A DNA stretch of 64,000 nucleotides from Darksidea phi (GCA_030770425.1 JASJFT010000033.1:124001-188000), one strand, 5' to 3'; positions 1-11,183 are shown, counted from the first letter of the stretch. Numbers and translations are program-made. The notes: generated from the letters alone by a model not told the origin.

Positions 1-2
1 CG

Positions 3-165
3 CAAGTCATGGCCAAGGAAGACGCCAACGGAGTGTTCACTTGGCAAAACGGCTACAAGGAAGGCGATAAAAATGCTGGCGCTCCGGAAAATGCAAGCGA
101 TGTCTTGGACGATGCAGAAGACGCCTTGGACGATGTAGAAGATACCTTGGACGATTGGACGCGCT
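3..165 (+). CDS. possible 3' end of a gene entering from the left edge, acidic tail
   Basis: The third frame is open from the left edge to a TAA at 163-165 and would encode about 53 residues. The end is strongly acidic and repetitive: a 7-residue unit of the type LDDAEDA, LDDVEDT, LDD is repeated in tandem from about 112 to 156. There is no start in the window, so this would be the C-terminus of a longer protein. I do not recognise a family. A second open frame (155-361, Ser/Thr/Lys-rich, ending KKAAPTT) overlaps its end and could be the true continuation if an intron removes the TAA. Confidence is low because the fragment is short. Confidence 0.25.
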
Positions 166-361
166 AAAGCTCAACCCCGAGTTAAAGTCTGGCTCTGGCA
201 CTTGCGGCACTATCGGAAAGCGTGCTGAGGCTTCCAATGGCGCTTGCTCGATGAGAACGCCTTCTTCTACGAAGTCCAAATCCTCCACCACTGCTTCTAC
301 CAAGAGATCTGCTAGTGCCTCTGCCACCACTACTACTAAGAAAGCCGCCCCAACTACTTAG

Positions 362-1837
362 CTTCGCTTCGCTCCGTAAATTAAAATCCAAAGATGATAA
401 AAAATGGCATTTCATTCAATATAAGAGAGTTGGGGGGGATGTGTTTGGTGTGAGCGTCGGGGTTCGATGCGTGATTACCCCAGTAGACCTGAGGTCATCA
501 AGCGCTGGTCGGCACATATGTATACCTACTAGAAGTTCTTTTTTTTAGCTTTTTTTATTTAGTTACTCTTCTTCTTTATTACTATATTCCCTTATCCCAG
601 TATGCTTTTCTATACTAATGTGAATCGACATGTAAGAAAATCTATAAGCTAAGCACTCTAACTTTAGTAATAATAAGTTGCGCGCTATAGCTTTTGTAAT
701 ACTAATATCTTCATTACCCATCATTCGTTAGGTCAGCCTTGGCCTCGATCAAGCCGTCTATGACATCGGCGGCAGGCGTGGTGACAGCTGAGGCTACTGA
801 GGAAGTAGGAGCGGTCGCGCGTTCCAAAGGCAAACGCTTTATATCCGCATCAGTGCGTGATCACTATATAGCCGTCGACTAATTATGCCTTCGAGCACTT
901 CTTCGTCGATGCTGCTATCTCTGTTGGACCCGGTAGTAAGTGATAAGATTTACTTCTCCCTTCTAAAAGAATTGAAGGTGAATTACAAACTCAGCATAAA
1001 GTATAAAAGGCAAAATAAGCTTCCACGCCCGCTCCAAGGAACTTCATGAATGTATACAGGCCATAAGGTTCCAAAGTAACGAGCACGCCCTTGACACCCA
1101 CTCCCACCCACCGATCCACAAGCCACGCTCACAGTCCAACCACGCACCCCACACCTAGATAGTAAAACTGTCAAACCAATCCAACTACAGATCTGGATGG
1201 CACTCTTCCAACATACACAAGCTCGATGACGCAGCCATATCTAAGCCAAAGCTTACCTATTCCCCACAACATATCTACTAGACCAGGCTATCCAACGCGC
1301 AGGGGGGCACAGCAGCACCAAAACTAATCTCTGTGTCGTCCCTATGATATTCAATCTCTTCCTATATGCAAATGTTGTACATGCGGGGGCTGGAGATTGT
1401 GAAGAGCAAGAATAATGAGAAGACATACTAACATTAGTTTTGCATTCTGATGTTTTTTACTGCATGGGTACGGGTGTTGTTGAATTAGTCTTGTCTCCAT
1501 ACCCGAAGACCTGGAAGCATTACATACCATTGTACGACTATGTACTCCGCGCGCTCAGTTGCACCGAGCCATGATATAGGAAGCGAGACGGGCCCTTGCA
1601 TATAGGACGGGCGAGTTACGTCGATCAACAATATGCACCAGATGTGTTAGTCTTTTTAAGCCTTGGAGACTATTCGATTGTCTACGAAAATTGTTACAGC
1701 AATTGAGAATGCCGCCATAGTATGGATGCCCGATACGCCTTCAAGCAGAGGTATATTATCGAGGCCATGATAACGTGGGAAGGGATGTATGCTTCACTGC
1801 CTAGTGCTCGCGCCGATGAGGTCAGACCTATCCCTTC
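362..1837. other. intergenic, no gene seen
   Basis: No convincing reading frame. The part from about 540 to 720 is rich in T and TA-containing words (runs of T, then many CTA/TAA steps), unlike the flanks. This is the kind of composition left by repeat-induced point mutation, but no repeat family can be named. The rest shows nothing I can interpret. Confidence 0.4.
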
Positions 1838-4018
1838 CTAGTAGCCACCATATCCACCATCTGTGGCCGATCCGTACCTGGTCCTAGCGCTACTCATCGA
1901 CGGTCCTCCGCCACCTCGTATATTTGACTGAAGCGTCGAGTGGAGCCGCGCTGGTGCTCGGTGCATCTGAGGCGAAGTGTTGGGCGCTGTCTCAAAGAAG
2001 CTGCTGTTGCCGTCCGAAGACGGACCACACTTGGAGGGATGTGCCGGCTTCCAAGCTCGCGTGAAGTAGCTCGATCTGACACCGGTGCGTGACTCCTCCG
2101 CATACTCAGACAGATTCTCAAGAATGCGAGCAAAGAACGACGTGTTCTCGTACTTGGTGCTATCTTGAGCTTCACCGGAGCCTTCCCCAATCGCTCCAAA
2201 GTAGCGGACCTTGTTACGGGCCGATGCTGTTGCTATCAAGCTCTTTGCGTACTCTTGTTGTCGAATCGGGCGCTGGCCATCGCGGAACCAGTTGACGAGC
2301 TTCTCTTCGTCGCCGCCGCGGAAGGTAAGCGAGGCTGTGGGATCATGCGCTGTGGGCATTGACTCTGCGAAAAAAGGGCCGTTGAGGTTCTGCCTTGTGG
2401 GTGCTTGCTGACCGAGGCCGTTCGCAATCTCACGGGCATGGCTTCGGCGAAATCCGTCTGGGTCGCTGAAGTACAAGTTCGCGGCAGGGGGGGCATTGAT
2501 TGCCGTACCGTCCGACTGCGAGTCTTCCGATGCCAGTGTCGTTGTTGGCATACGGGTGTATGGCGCCGCGTTGGCGTTGAGAGTGGACACACCACGATAC
2601 GGGTTCGCAACCGTTGGTCCTGGGGGAAATAGGGCTCGGATGTTGGTGTTCAACATTGGAACATCTGGTATTGCGACATGCTGCTCAGTCGGCAGACTAG
2701 GTCGACGCGCCTGGCCACCAAGTTCCGTCAGCCGGTTCTTTAGCTGCTGTCGGCTATGGATATCTTGCGGGGAGGGCGGCGCCTGTAGTCGGTCAATATT
2801 TATACGAAAACCTGGAATGGCGAAGATGCTAGATGCTTCTTCGCCAAACCCGACCTCGCGAAGATGCGTTGGAGTATCGTGCTCGCGCGGAAGCTCCCCA
2901 GGACGTATTGTCTCGGGCCGCTCCCGCTCGGGTTGTATGCCTGCCGGTCGAGGATCCAAGTTCGTCTTCTGATTTCCAGAGCGCCCCGAAGCAGGTGTTG
3001 ACGAGGCCGGGAACTGGTAACCAAAATCCATAGAGCCTACGTTGTCAATACCAGCAGCTCCTCTAAAGTTGAGAGAGGCCGGTATGGCCGGTACGGCCGG
3101 TTGCGGCGGTTTTGCGGGCGTCACGAACGGGTCCTCCAGATGTTCCCTAGTGATGTTCCTGGAAGAAGCGTATGCTGCAGTTCGTACGTCAGGCGTCTCG
3201 CGAGTCCTGTTCATGTGGGTAAAGGCGGGGAAGATCGAGCTAGGCGAACTAGATGCAGTGGAGAGCGAGGCCATTCTATCCGCTGCGGTGAGGAACGGAC
3301 GAGGCCTGGTGGTCTCGAGCTCCTCGTTCTTGCGACCGCATTCCCTGACGCGCTTCTCTTGCTCCTCAGCTGCAAATTTGAAATACTCGATTGAATTGTA
3401 TGAAAAGCCGGTTTTCGGGAGGCGTTCGGAAGCAAGCGACCCTTCAACCCTGCAACGATTGTGAGACCAGAGCCCAATGTTTTCCCACTGGAACGAAGAC
3501 GACGACCACTGGTGGGCAGACACGTCCCGATTTGGATGGCCTATGAAGACAATCTGACCATCGAAGTCTCCAGTCTGCTCGTGCAGACGTATCAGGTCTG
3601 GGAGCTGTCCGAAGACGCGCATGTAGTTCTCCACCACGTCAAACGGCGTATCTGTGGGACTGATATTGTCGCTATCTTCGCTTCGAAAGACCGGTGCTTC
3701 GTCCATGTTATCGGTCGCGACAGTGTTTGTTTGTGTAGAGAGGGTATCGAATGGAGACGTTTTGGAGTGAGCGAAGTGTGTAGAGGGCGGGCGAGAAATG
3801 TTGAAGGGCTGGAATTCGGAAACGTCAACAGGCGATGAAGAAGCATCAGCCTCAAAGTCGTCTTCACCGCCCAAGTCACTAGGCTGCAGCGGCCGCCAGT
3901 TCTTGTTGCCCTTCCTGTTACGACCAGACTGCAACCTCACAAAGCCTGCCAAAGGCATAGGGCCGGATGTCGGCCGCTCAAGGCCCTCAAGATCCTTCTT
4001 AGTGTAACCGCGCGCCAT
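1838..4018 (-). CDS. Ser/Pro-rich protein of unknown function
   Basis: An uninterrupted frame gives 726 residues from the ATG at 4018 (MARGYTKKDLEGLERPTSG). The frame stays open upstream to about 4366 with protein-like sequence but without an ATG. A good 3' splice site (TTTCCTGTAG, near 4297) lies in that stretch, so the real N-terminus is probably in an upstream exon I could not fix. The protein is mostly low-complexity and rich in Ser, Pro, Thr and Asn, as in disordered regulators. One compact ordered segment, about 115-190 residues after the ATG, runs from YMRVFGQLPDLIRLH through GQIVFIGHPNRDVSAHQW and FQWENIGLW and reads like a conserved domain, but I cannot name it. The C-terminus is Gly/Tyr-rich (DGGYGGY). 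Function unknown. Confidence 0.72.
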   Translation of the reverse strand: MARGYTKKDLEGLERPTSGPMPLAGFVRLQSGRNRKGNKNWRPLQPSDLGGEDDFEADASSSPVDVSEFQPFNISRPPSTHFAHSKTSPFDTLSTQTNTVATDNMDEAPVFRSEDSDNISPTDTPFDVVENYMRVFGQLPDLIRLHEQTGDFDGQIVFIGHPNRDVSAHQWSSSSFQWENIGLWSHNRCRVEGSLASERLPKTGFSYNSIEYFKFAAEEQEKRVRECGRKNEELETTRPRPFLTAADRMASLSTASSSPSSIFPAFTHMNRTRETPDVRTAAYASSRNITREHLEDPFVTPAKPPQPAVPAIPASLNFRGAAGIDNVGSMDFGYQFPASSTPASGRSGNQKTNLDPRPAGIQPERERPETIRPGELPREHDTPTHLREVGFGEEASSIFAIPGFRINIDRLQAPPSPQDIHSRQQLKNRLTELGGQARRPSLPTEQHVAIPDVPMLNTNIRALFPPGPTVANPYRGVSTLNANAAPYTRMPTTTLASEDSQSDGTAINAPPAANLYFSDPDGFRRSHAREIANGLGQQAPTRQNLNGPFFAESMPTAHDPTASLTFRGGDEEKLVNWFRDGQRPIRQQEYAKSLIATASARNKVRYFGAIGEGSGEAQDSTKYENTSFFARILENLSEYAEESRTGVRSSYFTRAWKPAHPSKCGPSSDGNSSFFETAPNTSPQMHRAPARLHSTLQSNIRGGGGPSMSSARTRYGSATDGGYGGY

Positions 4019-4366
4019 GTCAGCGAAGGTGGTGCCAGGAGTGGGCGTCGAGCCGTCGCTAGCAGCACTGCCTCTGCGGCTTTGGTTGAAAGATGGCGGG
4101 AATTGCAGCGACGGCGAACGGAAGACGGGTGTATTGTCTTCGAGAAGGTGGTCCAGACCGCCCTCAGTGTGTTGGTGGCGAGGGACGATCTGGATGTGCG
4201 GGGGGTGCGGGGGGTGCAATGCGAGGCCTCCAGGCTGCCTTGGAGTCCCTAAGGGTAGGCGCCCTGTGGCAGTCTGCGCAGCGGGGGCACGGCGATCTAC
4301 AGGAAAGATATCAGTAATGGCCCATGATTCAAACAATGGGCGGCTAGGAGCAGAAATGGCGCGCAA

Positions 4367-5840
4367 GCTATGTGCAAGCTCCAGGTTGGCTGCGGGGGGT
4401 AATGACGGCGGGCCTACTCACTACGCCGGCCGCGAGTCCTTGTTGGCCTGGACGCCAGCTTGCTTGGATGCGCAGCGCCAGAGGATTCGTAACTGGTGTT
4501 GAACCGTACTTTGTGCGGCAAAAGCAGAGCGAATGCGGACTGACAGCGGCGCGGGTTGGGTGGAAAGAATGACAGCCGCGTTGGTCCACGCCACTGTGCT
4601 TCTAAACGAGAGTCTGACGACGCGGATTGCGGTGGGGGGAGGGAGGAGGGGAGGGGGAGGGGGGAGGTGCGCGTCCGGGAGGAAGAAAGGTGCGATGAGG
4701 GCGGTGATGACGGTTTAATGTTGGCTTGGGCTGCAGTGCGGGCGGCTGCTTGCAGGAGAGGTCCAAGAAAACAACGGCAGCCACGCGAGGAGAGCAGGGT
4801 TTGTTCGGACGGACAAGCAATGCCATTTACGCCGTCGATGAACGGTTTGCGTGGGAGGGGGAGCGGGAAGGGGAAATGGGGTATCGGCCGCTAGTAGGGA
4901 GGGTGCATGCCCATGTCTCACAATTGATATCTCGACCGCCAACCACGACACAGTGCTCTGTCTGCGATTCTCTTGACATGTCGCCTACCTTATGCATATC
5001 GACATAAGAGCTTCCAACATCATCCTGTGCGCTATCTCTTCCTACAAACCGCACCAAGGCCGCATCGGGCGCTCTACACCCCCCAAGTCACCGTGCGGTG
5101 CCTTTCACCCGTCATGCACACTGTCGCCGAGCTGACTTCGGGCATCCAGGTATGCTGTTCCATCAATGCATCTGATGAGAAAATCCTTCACCGACCAAAG
5201 ACAGCAAACAGTGCGAACTCGACAGGGTGCGGCTTTGCAGCAGGCAACTTCACAAGTTGAGCATGCGAAGATGATCCGTCACATTCGCGCATCCTCGTCG
5301 TGTCCAAGAACAGCCCGTGCGGATTAGATCGCGAGAGTAGGAACGATGAGGACCTTGTGGCGGCGAGTGGAAAGCGATTGTGATGCTACAGCACATAGCA
5401 GCTGCATGGCTAGGTGTTTGACCAGGTGCGGGATCACCTATCGTGTTGCGATGAAGATGAGATGAGACGAAGAAATCTGGTCGTCTGAAGTTGGCGTTGG
5501 ACGCGCTTACTCATTATGGAACCGTGCATGCGGCTAGGTATGCAAGCCTTCTCATTGGACACTTCCTGTCTCGCTGGCCCCTAGCTAGCTTCTTGTTGGT
5601 AGATATCGCTGATAAGATGGGTCGGGTAAGGATGTATATGTAGAAATAAATCAGGAAAAGGCAGTAATGAAGCGCCAGGGAAATAATAGCTGTATATCAT
5701 ACGAGCTCACCCAAATAATGCTCCCAGTGCTAGTGCAATACCATACATGCCGAAGAAAGAACAGAGAATATCCTGCACAGAACCAAAAGGCTTGCCGTGG
5801 TCAAAAAGCACGACACCAAGGGCCCAGAGGAGGAAAGCCA
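4367..5840. other. intergenic, promoter region of the 1838-4018 gene and 3' flank of the next
   Basis: The left part should hold the promoter and perhaps a 5' exon of the minus-strand gene on its left. It is GC-rich and contains the polypurine tract. The open frames here overlap each other on both strands and show no family features. I see no further gene. Confidence 0.4.
4631..4668 (+). repeat. G-rich polypurine tract
   Basis: About 38 bases made almost only of G with single A spacers; five G-runs of three to six are visible. It lies upstream of the minus-strand gene ending at 1838 and satisfies the usual G-quadruplex pattern on the plus strand. Confidence 0.7.
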
Positions 5841-7511
5841 CTACCAAAGATCCCTGCTCGCCAGGCTTGCTCCACCAACATCAGTCGGTGTTCCAGGATC
5901 CTCTTTCTTTGCCGGTTTCCTGCTTCCATTTGGGACTGTCAAGTGCTTCCGACATGGTGGATCATGAGGACACACCTGAGTGTAGCCATGAAAACACGAA
6001 TTCCGACTGATATTGGTCGGTCCAGGCTCCGGGTAGATGTGCCGAACATTGACGCATCGCCAATTTCCGCATAGGTGGCTGGCATGCCACCACTCTTCGA
6101 CGATGCCTTCTTTCGCTTCCGAAGTGAGAAGGCCATCGAGTAGCATTATCACAAAGGCGAGGTTGATACAAAGATTGTGTCTTTCGTCCTCATGCCGGAA
6201 TCCAACACTTACTGTGATGGTCTGGGCGCTCCCAGTCCCACCGGAGCCTGTGTAAAGCCAGCATTCGTCTTCACTGTTTGTCGTTGCTAGGTCTCCGACG
6301 AACTTGTCCTTGAGCTGTCTCAGCTTTGTTGCCATTGTCGCAGCGTAAGTGTCGTAGAATAGCCTTTTTTTGTATTTCGTCTTCTCTCTTTGCTCTTTGT
6401 TCTTCCGCTGCTTCTCGTACAACCCGGCTAAGCTTGATGATAGCTTCAATGGCTCGGGAGATCGGGCCGCTTCGTATGATTGCGAGGTCAACGTCTGCGA
6501 GAAAACATGTGCTGAAGACGTCGTATTCTGGCTACACCCCGGCGTCTCTGGATCCTGGCCAAACACAGTCTCCTGCGAGAATGTAAAGCCAGGAAACTCG
6601 TCTTCTGGCTCCATCTTGATCAGACCGCTCTCTTCCCAATCTTCCCAGAATGGGATCTGGGAAGAGATGCGGGCCATGTCTGTTTCACCATCCTCGTCTT
6701 CCCTGTCAATGGCAATGTAGCAGTTGGTGCCATCCTCATCATCTAGTTCGTCATTCTCATCCAAAGGAATGCGGTTGGAGCCATTTTCAGGCTTTTGACC
6801 GTAAACAGGTGTGGTCCTGCTGACGTGGAGATTTGATCCTGGGGTGGGCGTGCTGTTAAGCGTTGGAGACCTAGAGGGTGTGACGAAGTCTTTGCAAATA
6901 TGCTCCTCATCATCGTCGTCTAAGAGCGCTCCACCGACAGATGATCCCGGTACTTCTTTGAAAGGAATACCGAAGTCATTGAAACGCAGTTCCAGTCTAG
7001 GTGAGAGTGAGCGACGCGGCGTTGATGATGCGGTAGATATTGACTCCCTAGAGCTTCGGTCGATCTCCTCATCATTGACGTCTAACTCCTCGAGAGGGGG
7101 ACTTGATGTGCGTATGGTGTCGTCATCGGTATCGTAGATATTGGCTTCTGACGACTCTGGAGTTGGTGTTCTGATTGGCGTTGAGGGCCTCAGTGGGGTC
7201 GGCGATCTCGTGCTATCGTCTTCATCATCAGAAATGAGGGATACCAATACATCGTCATGGATTGTGATCACGTTTCCAGTGACCAATTCGTTTAGTGTAA
7301 TAGGGTCATATCTTGTACCGCTACCTTTTCGTATGACCGCGGGCTCGTCGCCGTCTTCGATGATGATCGTTTCTCTAGGGTGCCTGTCGCTAGTAGCTAA
7401 AGCATGTTCTTCGTGTCTCTTGACTGGTCGATCTTCGGGCTCGTCGTCTAGTGAATCCTCGCTCCGTTGGCGCTTGCTGTAGACCGACGGCCGCGACTCA
7501 TGTTGTCCCAT
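5841..7511 (-). CDS. acidic disordered protein with C-terminal zinc-binding-loop homing-endonuclease-like domain
   Basis: A single open frame of 556 residues starts at an ATG (MGQHESRPSVYSKRQR). Residues 1 to about 370 are acidic and Ser/Thr/Pro-rich (DDEPEDRP, SDDEDDSTRSPTP) with a basic KRHEEH patch, so probably disordered and nuclear. After a basic coiled segment (EKQRKNKEQREKTKYKKR) comes a Cys/His domain: CWLYTG, then WWHASHLCGNWRCVNVRHI, then NISRNSCFHG and CPHDPPCRKH. The order H..C-x3-C..H, N-x2-R-x2-C, C-x-H-x3-C is that of the zinc-binding loop region of His-Me homing endonucleases (Pfam zf-His_Me_endon). In filamentous fungi such domains occur in non-mobile nuclear proteins. Nuclease activity is not shown. 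A GTAAGT inside the domain could be a donor, but reading through keeps a coherent domain, so I treat the gene as intronless. Confidence 0.75.
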   Translation of the reverse strand: MGQHESRPSVYSKRQRSEDSLDDEPEDRPVKRHEEHALATSDRHPRETIIIEDGDEPAVIRKGSGTRYDPITLNELVTGNVITIHDDVLVSLISDDEDDSTRSPTPLRPSTPIRTPTPESSEANIYDTDDDTIRTSSPPLEELDVNDEEIDRSSRESISTASSTPRRSLSPRLELRFNDFGIPFKEVPGSSVGGALLDDDDEEHICKDFVTPSRSPTLNSTPTPGSNLHVSRTTPVYGQKPENGSNRIPLDENDELDDEDGTNCYIAIDREDEDGETDMARISSQIPFWEDWEESGLIKMEPEDEFPGFTFSQETVFGQDPETPGCSQNTTSSAHVFSQTLTSQSYEAARSPEPLKLSSSLAGLYEKQRKNKEQREKTKYKKRLFYDTYAATMATKLRQLKDKFVGDLATTNSEDECWLYTGSGGTGSAQTITVSVGFRHEDERHNLCINLAFVIMLLDGLLTSEAKEGIVEEWWHASHLCGNWRCVNVRHIYPEPGPTNISRNSCFHGYTQVCPHDPPCRKHLTVPNGSRKPAKKEDPGTPTDVGGASLASRDLW

Positions 7512-9995
7512 TACGCCGAATAGCTTGTCAACCTTGCCCTACCAGAATCATAAGTATTGTAGTACCCGACGCAAGTACGTAGGAAAATAAATGTATCCTT
7601 GTCATAAGTGAGAAGCACAAAAGATCCGCCAGCGAGTTCACAATACAGTTCATACCATTTAAGGTAGCACCCCCTGGGCGCTCTGGCTAATGAGAGTAGA
7701 GTATAGTAGGACTGGCGTTCTGCAATTCAATGTCCAGAGTCACTAGCAGTTGCTGTGAAGTATTGCGGAGAGTGGAGGCAGAAAGGATATCTTGACGTCG
7801 TTGGCCTTCAGGGTATTTGGACAGATCTGTTTCTCGAAAGAGGGTACTATACTAGTGGCAACCTTACGGCGTTGCAGACTTGCGCACCTGTCTCACACCG
7901 CTTCTCAAGGGCGAAAGCTTGCTGCAGGTTGAGGTGAGGGTGCAGCGCAAGTCTGTCAGCCTAAGGGTAAGTGTACGTGGCCGCCTGTTCTCCCTTCCGA
8001 TCCTCTATTTGCAAGACCATTCTTTTGATTATTACTTTTTGAACTGCCTGAGGAGAAGGGAGTGTAAAGCAATGGCACGGCTCCAATGAAAGAGTTGCTG
8101 GAGCGGACGTGTAGAACGAGGAATAAGAAAACTTCCATCGTGGCGTGAGGCAGTAGGGAGCTCCCCATACCTTCCCCTCGAAGTAAGAGTGAGAGTATCA
8201 GAGAGTTTAGTCGACCATTCTATCTGCAAGGACGACTGGATGATACCTTCTGATATACAGAGTTGCTTGCAGAGTTGCGGGCTGAAGCTTGCTGGCCATC
8301 TCTTCCGGCTGTGGGGAGAAGCCGACCCTCGAGGAAAAGGCCAGCAGACATGTGCTTCAACAGCGAAGGCCTACCGACATACATGTCTTCTTCCGAGCAA
8401 GATAGACGATGGGCCGGATCTATAGTCTGCCGTGAAGCTTGCGATGCACAGGTCCCACCAACTACGCCACGCGAGGCTGGAGGGGCACGGCGTATCGTAC
8501 CGTGTTCCGTGCGGCCGTTCAGCCTCGATTCTCTTTCGCAGTCGGACTTGCATACAAAACAAGTTGGACGACCGACTGTGCAGCTATGCATGCTTTCGCG
8601 TAGAGTATTGCGACGGTCACGCCCGAGGGTCTCGACGGTCGGGAACGTGGATGGCGGACCGGTTACACCGCGCTTGGGAATTTGGGAACGGGACGGCCTT
8701 TAACGTCTCCCTAAGGCGTCCGCATAGACAACCGCGAGGCGTTGTAGCTGGCGCTATCGCCCGAGACAGCAGCCATCGCTACCCCGAATAATCGAGAGAC
8801 TTCTAAAGATACAATGTGCGCGATTCAGAGCCAACGTCACTCGCAGCTGGCTGCAACATCGGGGCGGACGACCTTTCCACGTAAGCGGCCATTAAATAAA
8901 GGTCAAAGGGCTGGTGATGACTCAAACCTGCATCCCTCCACAACCAGGAGCGCATCCTGCCACGGTACTGAAGTGCGAATTGCCCAGATGAGGCTACGTC
9001 TGTGCCAGACCTCACGCACGACGAGGCCTCGCTCTTCAGCACCTCAGCCACAGAGCGACCGTTGGCGGCGTTCAAGAGTCCTTTATATCACGGCGACGAG
9101 TGAAGATGGCGGAAGGACGCGGTCATGAAACAGAGGAGAGCGTTTAGTGGACGAGGAGGATGCATCGCGTGCTCTGGTTCGCCGGTGGAGGGCGATGTTT
9201 CATGGCGGCCGCTTCGGGCGGATGGCGGTTGGCTACTACCGCCGGCCCATCTCTCAGGCACCACCGCCCGTCCCCCTTAGCGGTCACGACATGCTACCTT
9301 CTACCTTGCTACGATGCTGCGCACCGAGCTCCTCCAACAGCGCCCTCGTCGTGCCTGCGCCTTTGGAGGCCTGAAACAGCTGACAATTAGCCCCGCCGGA
9401 GTGAATGGCTGCCCACACAGCCCGCAATGCGCCCGCCCGCGCCGGCCACCTGTCCGGCTGCCACTGTTCATGCAGCCGGCGAGCCCCAGGCTTTGCCAAT
9501 GTCAATGCGGCCTTCGATAAAGTATTTTAATCTGCCCTCCTCCAGCATGGACGCAGATGTATCCCCTTGGATGCTAGCCCCCCCAGCCTCCAGACCCGTC
9601 CGACGATCCCCCGCCTGTCGCATTCCGCCAATTGCCTGCGCGCGCTGCGGAAGTCTTCCCTGCTGCGCCGACGCATACATCTGCCTTCGATCCGGCGTCT
9701 CGTATCGCCTTGATCACAAATCGCTCTTCAATTTTGGTTGAATAGCCCTGGCCGAGCCGTCCCTCCCTCCGTCACCGAGAACCCGTCTTCACATTGTGGA
9801 ATCACAATATCACGACCCGGCGGTTGGAACGAGCTTCTTCGTTGTGCTAGCACCCTTGTGCGGTTTGCCTTTCTTTGACATATATTTCGCTCTTTATTCC
9901 CACCCCCTCCCCCTGAACATAAATAATACAACCACATCTTTCCAAGGACTCGCAACAACCCCTCGGGAAAACAACACAACGCACGCGCAATTACA
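7512..9995. other. 2.5-kb divergent intergenic region
   Basis: It separates the minus-strand zinc-loop gene from the plus-strand lactonase. Many medium frames overlap on both strands (8.2-8.8 kb, 8.8-9.7 kb) with compositions like random GC-rich sequence. None starts well or shows a domain. A CATATATTTC element near 9878 and the CT-rich, A-rich leader just before 9996 look like the promoter and 5' UTR of the lactonase gene. Confidence 0.4.
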
Positions 9996-11183
9996 ATGGC
10001 ACTCCGCAACTTGCTCGTCGCCGGCCTGGCGACCTCTGCTTCGGCAGTCCAGCTCCTCACGTCTGCTTTCGGCACCGACCCGGTCAATGGCTCGATAACT
10101 ACATTCGAGCTCGCCCCTGGCCTGGGCAGGGCGGCCCTCGCGTCCCTCAACGCTTTCGACCAAGCCGGCGCACAGCCAACGTGGCTGGACACCTCCCTTG
10201 GGGGCGGAAAAGTGGTGGTAATCGACGAGGCCTGGGCCACAAACGCTTCCCTCAGCACCATCGCGCGCGGCAAGGATGGGAAATTCACGCTGGTCAACCA
10301 GATCGGCATCCTTGGCAGCCCCGTAGCCGTCCAATTCTACAACAACAAGAAGGCGCTGGCCGTCGCTCACTACGGAACGGGCGCCGTCACAACCTACACG
10401 CTCGGCGCCGACGGCGCCTTTACTCCTCTTGAACAGTTCAAGTACTCCAACGCCACCATTGGCCCCAAGCCCCAGCAAGCCGATGGCTCGCATGTGCACC
10501 ACGCCGTCCTGGACCCCACCGGCAAGTATCTCGTCTTTCCCGATCTTGGTCTCGATGCCGTGCACGTCTTCTGCATCGACCCCAAGACCAACAAGCTCAC
10601 GGCGCACGACGACATCAAGGCCAAAGCGGGCTACGGGCCCCGCCACGCCGCCTTCTGGAAATCCGGCAAGACCACCTACCTCTTCGTGATCCACGAGCTC
10701 GAAAGCAGAATCACCAGCCACAAGGTCAACTACGCAAGCGGCGGCATCTCGTTCGAGCAGGTCGACGACGTGAGCACCTACGGCTCCCAAGCCGTCAACA
10801 CGTCCGCCGCAGCCGCCGCTGAAATCACCGTCTCCCCCGACAACAAGTTCGTCGTCGGCAGCAACCGCTTGTTCACGCTGCAGAACGTGCCCAACCCCGA
10901 TCCCACCAACAGCACCCAAATCCCCAGCGACTCTATCGTCACCTTCAAGCCCTCGCCCGACGGCAAGCTCAGCTTCGTGCAGCTGGCTCCCAGCGGCGGC
11001 AAGAACCCTCGCCATTGCAGCTTCAACAAGGACGGTTCTATGATCGCTGTTGCCAACGGTGGCTCCTTCAAGCCTTCGCTAGACATCTACCGGCGCGATT
11101 TGGCGTCGGGCAAGATTGGTGACAAGGTTGCGTCGTCGATTGATGTTGGCGGTGGTGTCAACAATGTGCGGTGGATTGAGTAG
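9996..11183 (+). CDS. secreted lactonase-type seven-bladed beta-propeller protein
   Basis: This intronless gene encodes 395 residues. The N-terminus MALRNLLVAGLATSASA is a typical signal peptide, so the protein is probably secreted. The rest resembles the 6-phosphogluconolactonase-like/carboxy-cis,cis-muconate cyclase propeller family (Pfam Lactonase). Recurrent blade motifs are visible: HVHHAVLDPTGKYLVFPDLG followed by DAVHVFCID, GYGPRHAAFW, ITVSPDNKFVVGSNR, GKNPRHCSFNKDGSMIAVAN and GGGVNNVRWIE at the C-terminus. The length is normal for the family. The substrate is unknown; in fungi these secreted members are not part of the cytosolic pentose phosphate pathway. The start has a good context (acaATGGC) after an A/C-rich leader. 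Long open frames on the opposite strand reflect strong codon bias and are shadows. Confidence 0.9.
   Translation: MALRNLLVAGLATSASAVQLLTSAFGTDPVNGSITTFELAPGLGRAALASLNAFDQAGAQPTWLDTSLGGGKVVVIDEAWATNASLSTIARGKDGKFTLVNQIGILGSPVAVQFYNNKKALAVAHYGTGAVTTYTLGADGAFTPLEQFKYSNATIGPKPQQADGSHVHHAVLDPTGKYLVFPDLGLDAVHVFCIDPKTNKLTAHDDIKAKAGYGPRHAAFWKSGKTTYLFVIHELESRITSHKVNYASGGISFEQVDDVSTYGSQAVNTSAAAAAEITVSPDNKFVVGSNRLFTLQNVPNPDPTNSTQIPSDSIVTFKPSPDGKLSFVQLAPSGGKNPRHCSFNKDGSMIAVANGGSFKPSLDIYRRDLASGKIGDKVASSIDVGGGVNNVRWIE

Noticed and set aside
440..490. GGGGTTCGATGC resembling a tRNA T-arm
   Set aside because: No matching acceptor stem, D-arm or anticodon arm is found around it. Similar GGTTCGA words near 50802 and 53122 also lack tRNA structure.
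9894..11015. 373-codon open frame antisense to the lactonase gene
   Set aside because: It is rich in Gly/Val/Asp without any domain and mirrors the strongly biased codons of the sense gene, which has a signal peptide and propeller motifs.
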